From Acidobacteriota bacterium (lineage in GTDB: Bacteria; Acidobacteriota; Terriglobia; Terriglobales; Acidobacteriaceae), in contig QIAR01000332.1 in NCBI GenBank assembly GCA_003225595.1, forward strand, positions 1 to 5,659: a stretch of 5,659 nucleotides of DNA. The letters run 5' to 3'. The translations under genes were made by a program, and so were the position numbers. Below, in pieces: positions 3,391 through 5,659 of this stretch. The notes beneath the pieces were generated by a model, which did no database searches, was not told the DNA's origin, and worked only from the letters and a program-made list of their open reading frames with translations. Numbering within the stretch: the first letter of the stretch is position 1; each line of letters opens with the position of its first letter.

Positions 3391-5659
3391 TTGTCATTTC
3401 TCGACCAACTCAACCCCCAACAGCGTGAAGCGGTGGAGACCGCCGAAGGACCGTTGCTCATTCTCGCCGGTGCCGGCAGCGGGAAGACGCGTGTCATCAC
3501 CTTCCGCATCGCCCATCTGATCGAGAACCTCGGCGTCATGCCGGAGTCCATCCTCGCGATGACGTTCACCAACAAGGCGGCGTCGGAAATGGTTGAGCGC
3601 GTGGACAAGCTGGTGGGCGGCCTCTCGATCGCCAAGCCGGTCATCTCCACTTTTCATTCTTTCTGCGTTCGTGTGCTGCGGAGGGATATCGAAAAGTTGC
3701 GCATTCCGGCGGCAACTCCCGGAGGTCAGCCCATCGGGTTCCGCAAAGATTTTGTCATCTACGACGAAAACGATCAGCAGCAACTAATCAAGTCTGTCAT
3801 GCGGCGGCTGGGATTGGACGACAAGCAACTCACACCCCGCGCCGTGCTCGCTCACATTTCCTGGGCGAAAAACCACATGCTCGATCCACAGGAAATTTAT
3901 CTGCAATCGGGCGATCCCAAGACGGAGCGCGTGGCCCACATCTACCAGGCGTATCGCAAGGAGCTTCGGAAAGCGAACTCACTCGACTTCGACGACCTGT
4001 TGCTCGAGACCGTCCGACTGCTGAAGAGCGTGCCCGAAGTTCGTGAGTACTACAACCGGCGCTTCCACTACATCTTGGTAGACGAATATCAGGACACCAA
4101 CCGTCCGCAGTACGAACTGATGCGGATGTTGGCCGGCACGCGGCACAACGTGTGCGCGGTAGGCGACGAGGATCAGTCGATTTACTCCTGGCGCGGGGCA
4201 GACATCCGCAATATTCTCGAGTTTGAAAAAGATTTTCCTGAGGCCAAGATCATCCGCCTGGAGCAGAACTACCGCTCGACGCAGAACATTTTGCAGGCAG
4301 CATCGTCGGTGGTGGCCAATAACGTCAAGCGCAAGGGCAAGAGCCTGTGGACCTCGCGCCAGGGCGGCTCGAACATCGGCTACTACGAGGCGCCCGACGG
4401 CGAGAACGAGGCTCTGTTCGTGGCGGACTGGGTTGCCCGTTATCTGCATGAAGCCGCGGAGCAGGGAGAAAGCGCGCGGGCGGCGGTGCTTTATCGCATC
4501 AACTCGCAATCGCGGCTGTTTGAAGAGGCGATGCGCCGCTATCAACTGAAGTACCACGTCGTCGGAGGCTTCTCCTTCTACGAGCGGGCCGAGATCAAGG
4601 ACATGATCTCGTACCTGAAAGTCATTCATAACCCGGACGACTCGATTTCGCTGCTGCGCGTCATCAACACACCCACCCGCGGCATCGGCAAAACCACACT
4701 TGAGACACTCGAGCGCGTGGCCCTGGAGACTGGGCTGTCACTGTGGGGAGCAATTGGCGAGGTACTAAAGCGGAAACTTCTTCCGCAACGAGCGTTGGCC
4801 GCGCTGAAAGCATTCAAAGATCTGATTGAAGATGCTCGAGCCATGCTCGCGGGAACGTACGTGGAGCGGCTGGAGCAGACCGCGCACGAGGAAGAGCCAA
4901 CCGAGGCTCCAGCGGCAATCCCTGTCCCGGAGGACGAGGAGGCTACGGAGTTCGATCCTATGGCGCTCGACTTTGGGGCGGTGGAGGAAGCTACAGAGAC
5001 CGGACGCTCGCACGACAGCTGGCAAGATACCGGCGTTACAAACGTCAAGCCGACAGAAGACGGGAGTGAGCCGTCTAAAGAGCAGAATACAGAAGCAGGG
5101 TTTCCACACTCGAATGATGCCGAAGGCTTTCCAACTCCACGTGTCAGCACCGCGGAAATCCTCAAATTTCTTATCGACCGCACCGGCTACATCAAGCAGC
5201 TTGAGGAAGAAGACACGCCCGAGGCGTACTCCCGTATTGAGAACCTACGGGAACTGGTGAATGCCGCCATGGACTCGCGTGATCGGGGCGAAGCTCTCGA
5301 CGAGTTCCTGGACCATGCAGCGCTGGTGAGCGATGCCGATGCCTACGATGAGCGTGCGCAGATCACGCTGATGACGCTGCACGCCGCCAAAGGACTGGAG
5401 TTCCCGCTGGTTTTCCTCTGCGGGTTGGAAGAGGGTCTTTTCCCGCACTCGCGCACCATGCTGCAGCCAGATGATATCGAAGAAGAGCGGCGCTTGTGCT
5501 ATGTGGGCATGACTCGGGCGATGAACACGCTGGTCCTGACGCGTGCTGTATATCGTCGGCGCTATGGGACGGATTTGCCAGAGGCCAGTGTGCCTTCGAG
5601 GTTCTTAGATGAGGTTCCGGCGGAATTGCTCGAGGATGTGGGATCGCCACGAAGGACAA
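3391..5659 (+). CDS. pcrA: PcrA/UvrD-type superfamily 1A DNA helicase (3' end cut by window)
   Basis: This is an ATP-dependent 3'-5' DNA helicase used in nucleotide excision repair, removal of RecA filaments and resolution of replication/transcription conflicts. Of it, 756 residues are visible without a stop. All SF1A motifs occur in order: Q motif LNPQQREAV (about 7-15); Walker A AGAGSGKT (26-33, Lys32); Ia TFTNKAASEM (58-67); Ib STFHSF (86-91); II VDEYQDTN (230-237, DE catalytic pair 231-232); III VGDEDQSIYSWRGA (257-270); IV LEQNYRST (290-297); V TLMTLHAAKGLEF (659-671); VI EEERRLCYVGMTRA (697-710, Arg709 ATP-contacting). Sequence between motifs follows Gram-positive PcrA closely, including the RGIG hairpin in domain 2B. 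Residues about 492-585 are an acidic low-complexity insertion. The C-terminus aligns near the end of PcrA (SRFLDEVPAELLE), so only a tail, possibly an RNA-polymerase-binding Tudor domain, is missing. TTG is the start codon. Confidence 0.95.
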   Translation, partial: MSFLDQLNPQQREAVETAEGPLLILAGAGSGKTRVITFRIAHLIENLGVMPESILAMTFTNKAASEMVERVDKLVGGLSIAKPVISTFHSFCVRVLRRDIEKLRIPAATPGGQPIGFRKDFVIYDENDQQQLIKSVMRRLGLDDKQLTPRAVLAHISWAKNHMLDPQEIYLQSGDPKTERVAHIYQAYRKELRKANSLDFDDLLLETVRLLKSVPEVREYYNRRFHYILVDEYQDTNRPQYELMRMLAGTRHNVCAVGDEDQSIYSWRGADIRNILEFEKDFPEAKIIRLEQNYRSTQNILQAASSVVANNVKRKGKSLWTSRQGGSNIGYYEAPDGENEALFVADWVARYLHEAAEQGESARAAVLYRINSQSRLFEEAMRRYQLKYHVVGGFSFYERAEIKDMISYLKVIHNPDDSISLLRVINTPTRGIGKTTLETLERVALETGLSLWGAIGEVLKRKLLPQRALAALKAFKDLIEDARAMLAGTYVERLEQTAHEEEPTEAPAAIPVPEDEEATEFDPMALDFGAVEEATETGRSHDSWQDTGVTNVKPTEDGSEPSKEQNTEAGFPHSNDAEGFPTPRVSTAEILKFLIDRTGYIKQLEEEDTPEAYSRIENLRELVNAAMDSRDRGEALDEFLDHAALVSDADAYDERAQITLMTLHAAKGLEFPLVFLCGLEEGLFPHSRTMLQPDDIEEERRLCYVGMTRAMNTLVLTRAVYRRRYGTDLPEASVPSRFLDEVPAELLEDVGSPRRT

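Noticed and set aside
4626..5183. 185-codon serine-rich open frame on the minus strand within the helicase gene
   Set aside because: Its Ser/Val/Ala bias is what the antisense of the acidic insertion would give. The plus-strand frame carries all helicase motifs.
3391..5659. UvrD-like helicase of a Gabija- or other defence-type system
   Set aside because: Motifs and inter-motif sequence follow housekeeping PcrA through both 2A and 2B, and no OLD-type nuclease or other defence partner is visible. The right side is cut, so a partner beyond the window cannot be excluded.

Overview
The window is ordinary chromosomal DNA from a bacterium of moderately high GC content. It carries seven protein-coding genes, two of them cut by the window edges. 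I see no RNA gene, insertion sequence, CRISPR array or prophage. The best guess for the host is an Acidobacteriota member (Terriglobia/Koribacter-like). This rests on the style of the proteins (a 62-residue four-cysteine L28, a secreted FKBP with a low-complexity linker, a DUF971 protein) and on intergenic spacers filled with short degenerate repeats. It is an inference, not a proof.

Layout from left to right: (1) the 3' end of a long RelA/SpoT-type (p)ppGpp synthetase/hydrolase on +; (2) ridA on +, with its true start at 649; (3) a secreted FKBP-type peptidyl-prolyl isomerase on +, starting at 1201; (4) rpmB (ribosomal protein L28) on -, convergent with the FKBP gene; (5) a DJ-1/PfpI-superfamily protein on -, upstream of rpmB and resembling isonitrile hydratase; (6) a small DUF971 protein on +, divergent from the PfpI-like gene; (7) a PcrA/UvrD-type superfamily 1A DNA helicase on +, starting at a TTG codon and running off the right edge close to its expected C-terminus.

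Functionally this is a set of housekeeping and stress genes: stringent response, clearance of reactive enamines/imines, periplasmic protein folding, translation, and DNA repair/replication. I do not see one dedicated multi-gene pathway, and I did not find a convincing new biological system. The two most unusual observations follow. First, the spacers after rel, ridA, the FKBP gene and the DUF971 gene each begin, 6-12 bases after the stop codon, with a short degenerate repeat. In the first three spacers a reverse-complement partner lies near the far end, so the spacer could fold into a long-armed hairpin. Each spacer uses a different repeat sequence. Second, the helicase carries an acidic, low-complexity insertion of about 95 residues inside domain 2B, at a point where the classical PcrA sequence is continuous.

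No gene-free stretch exceeds 190 bases.
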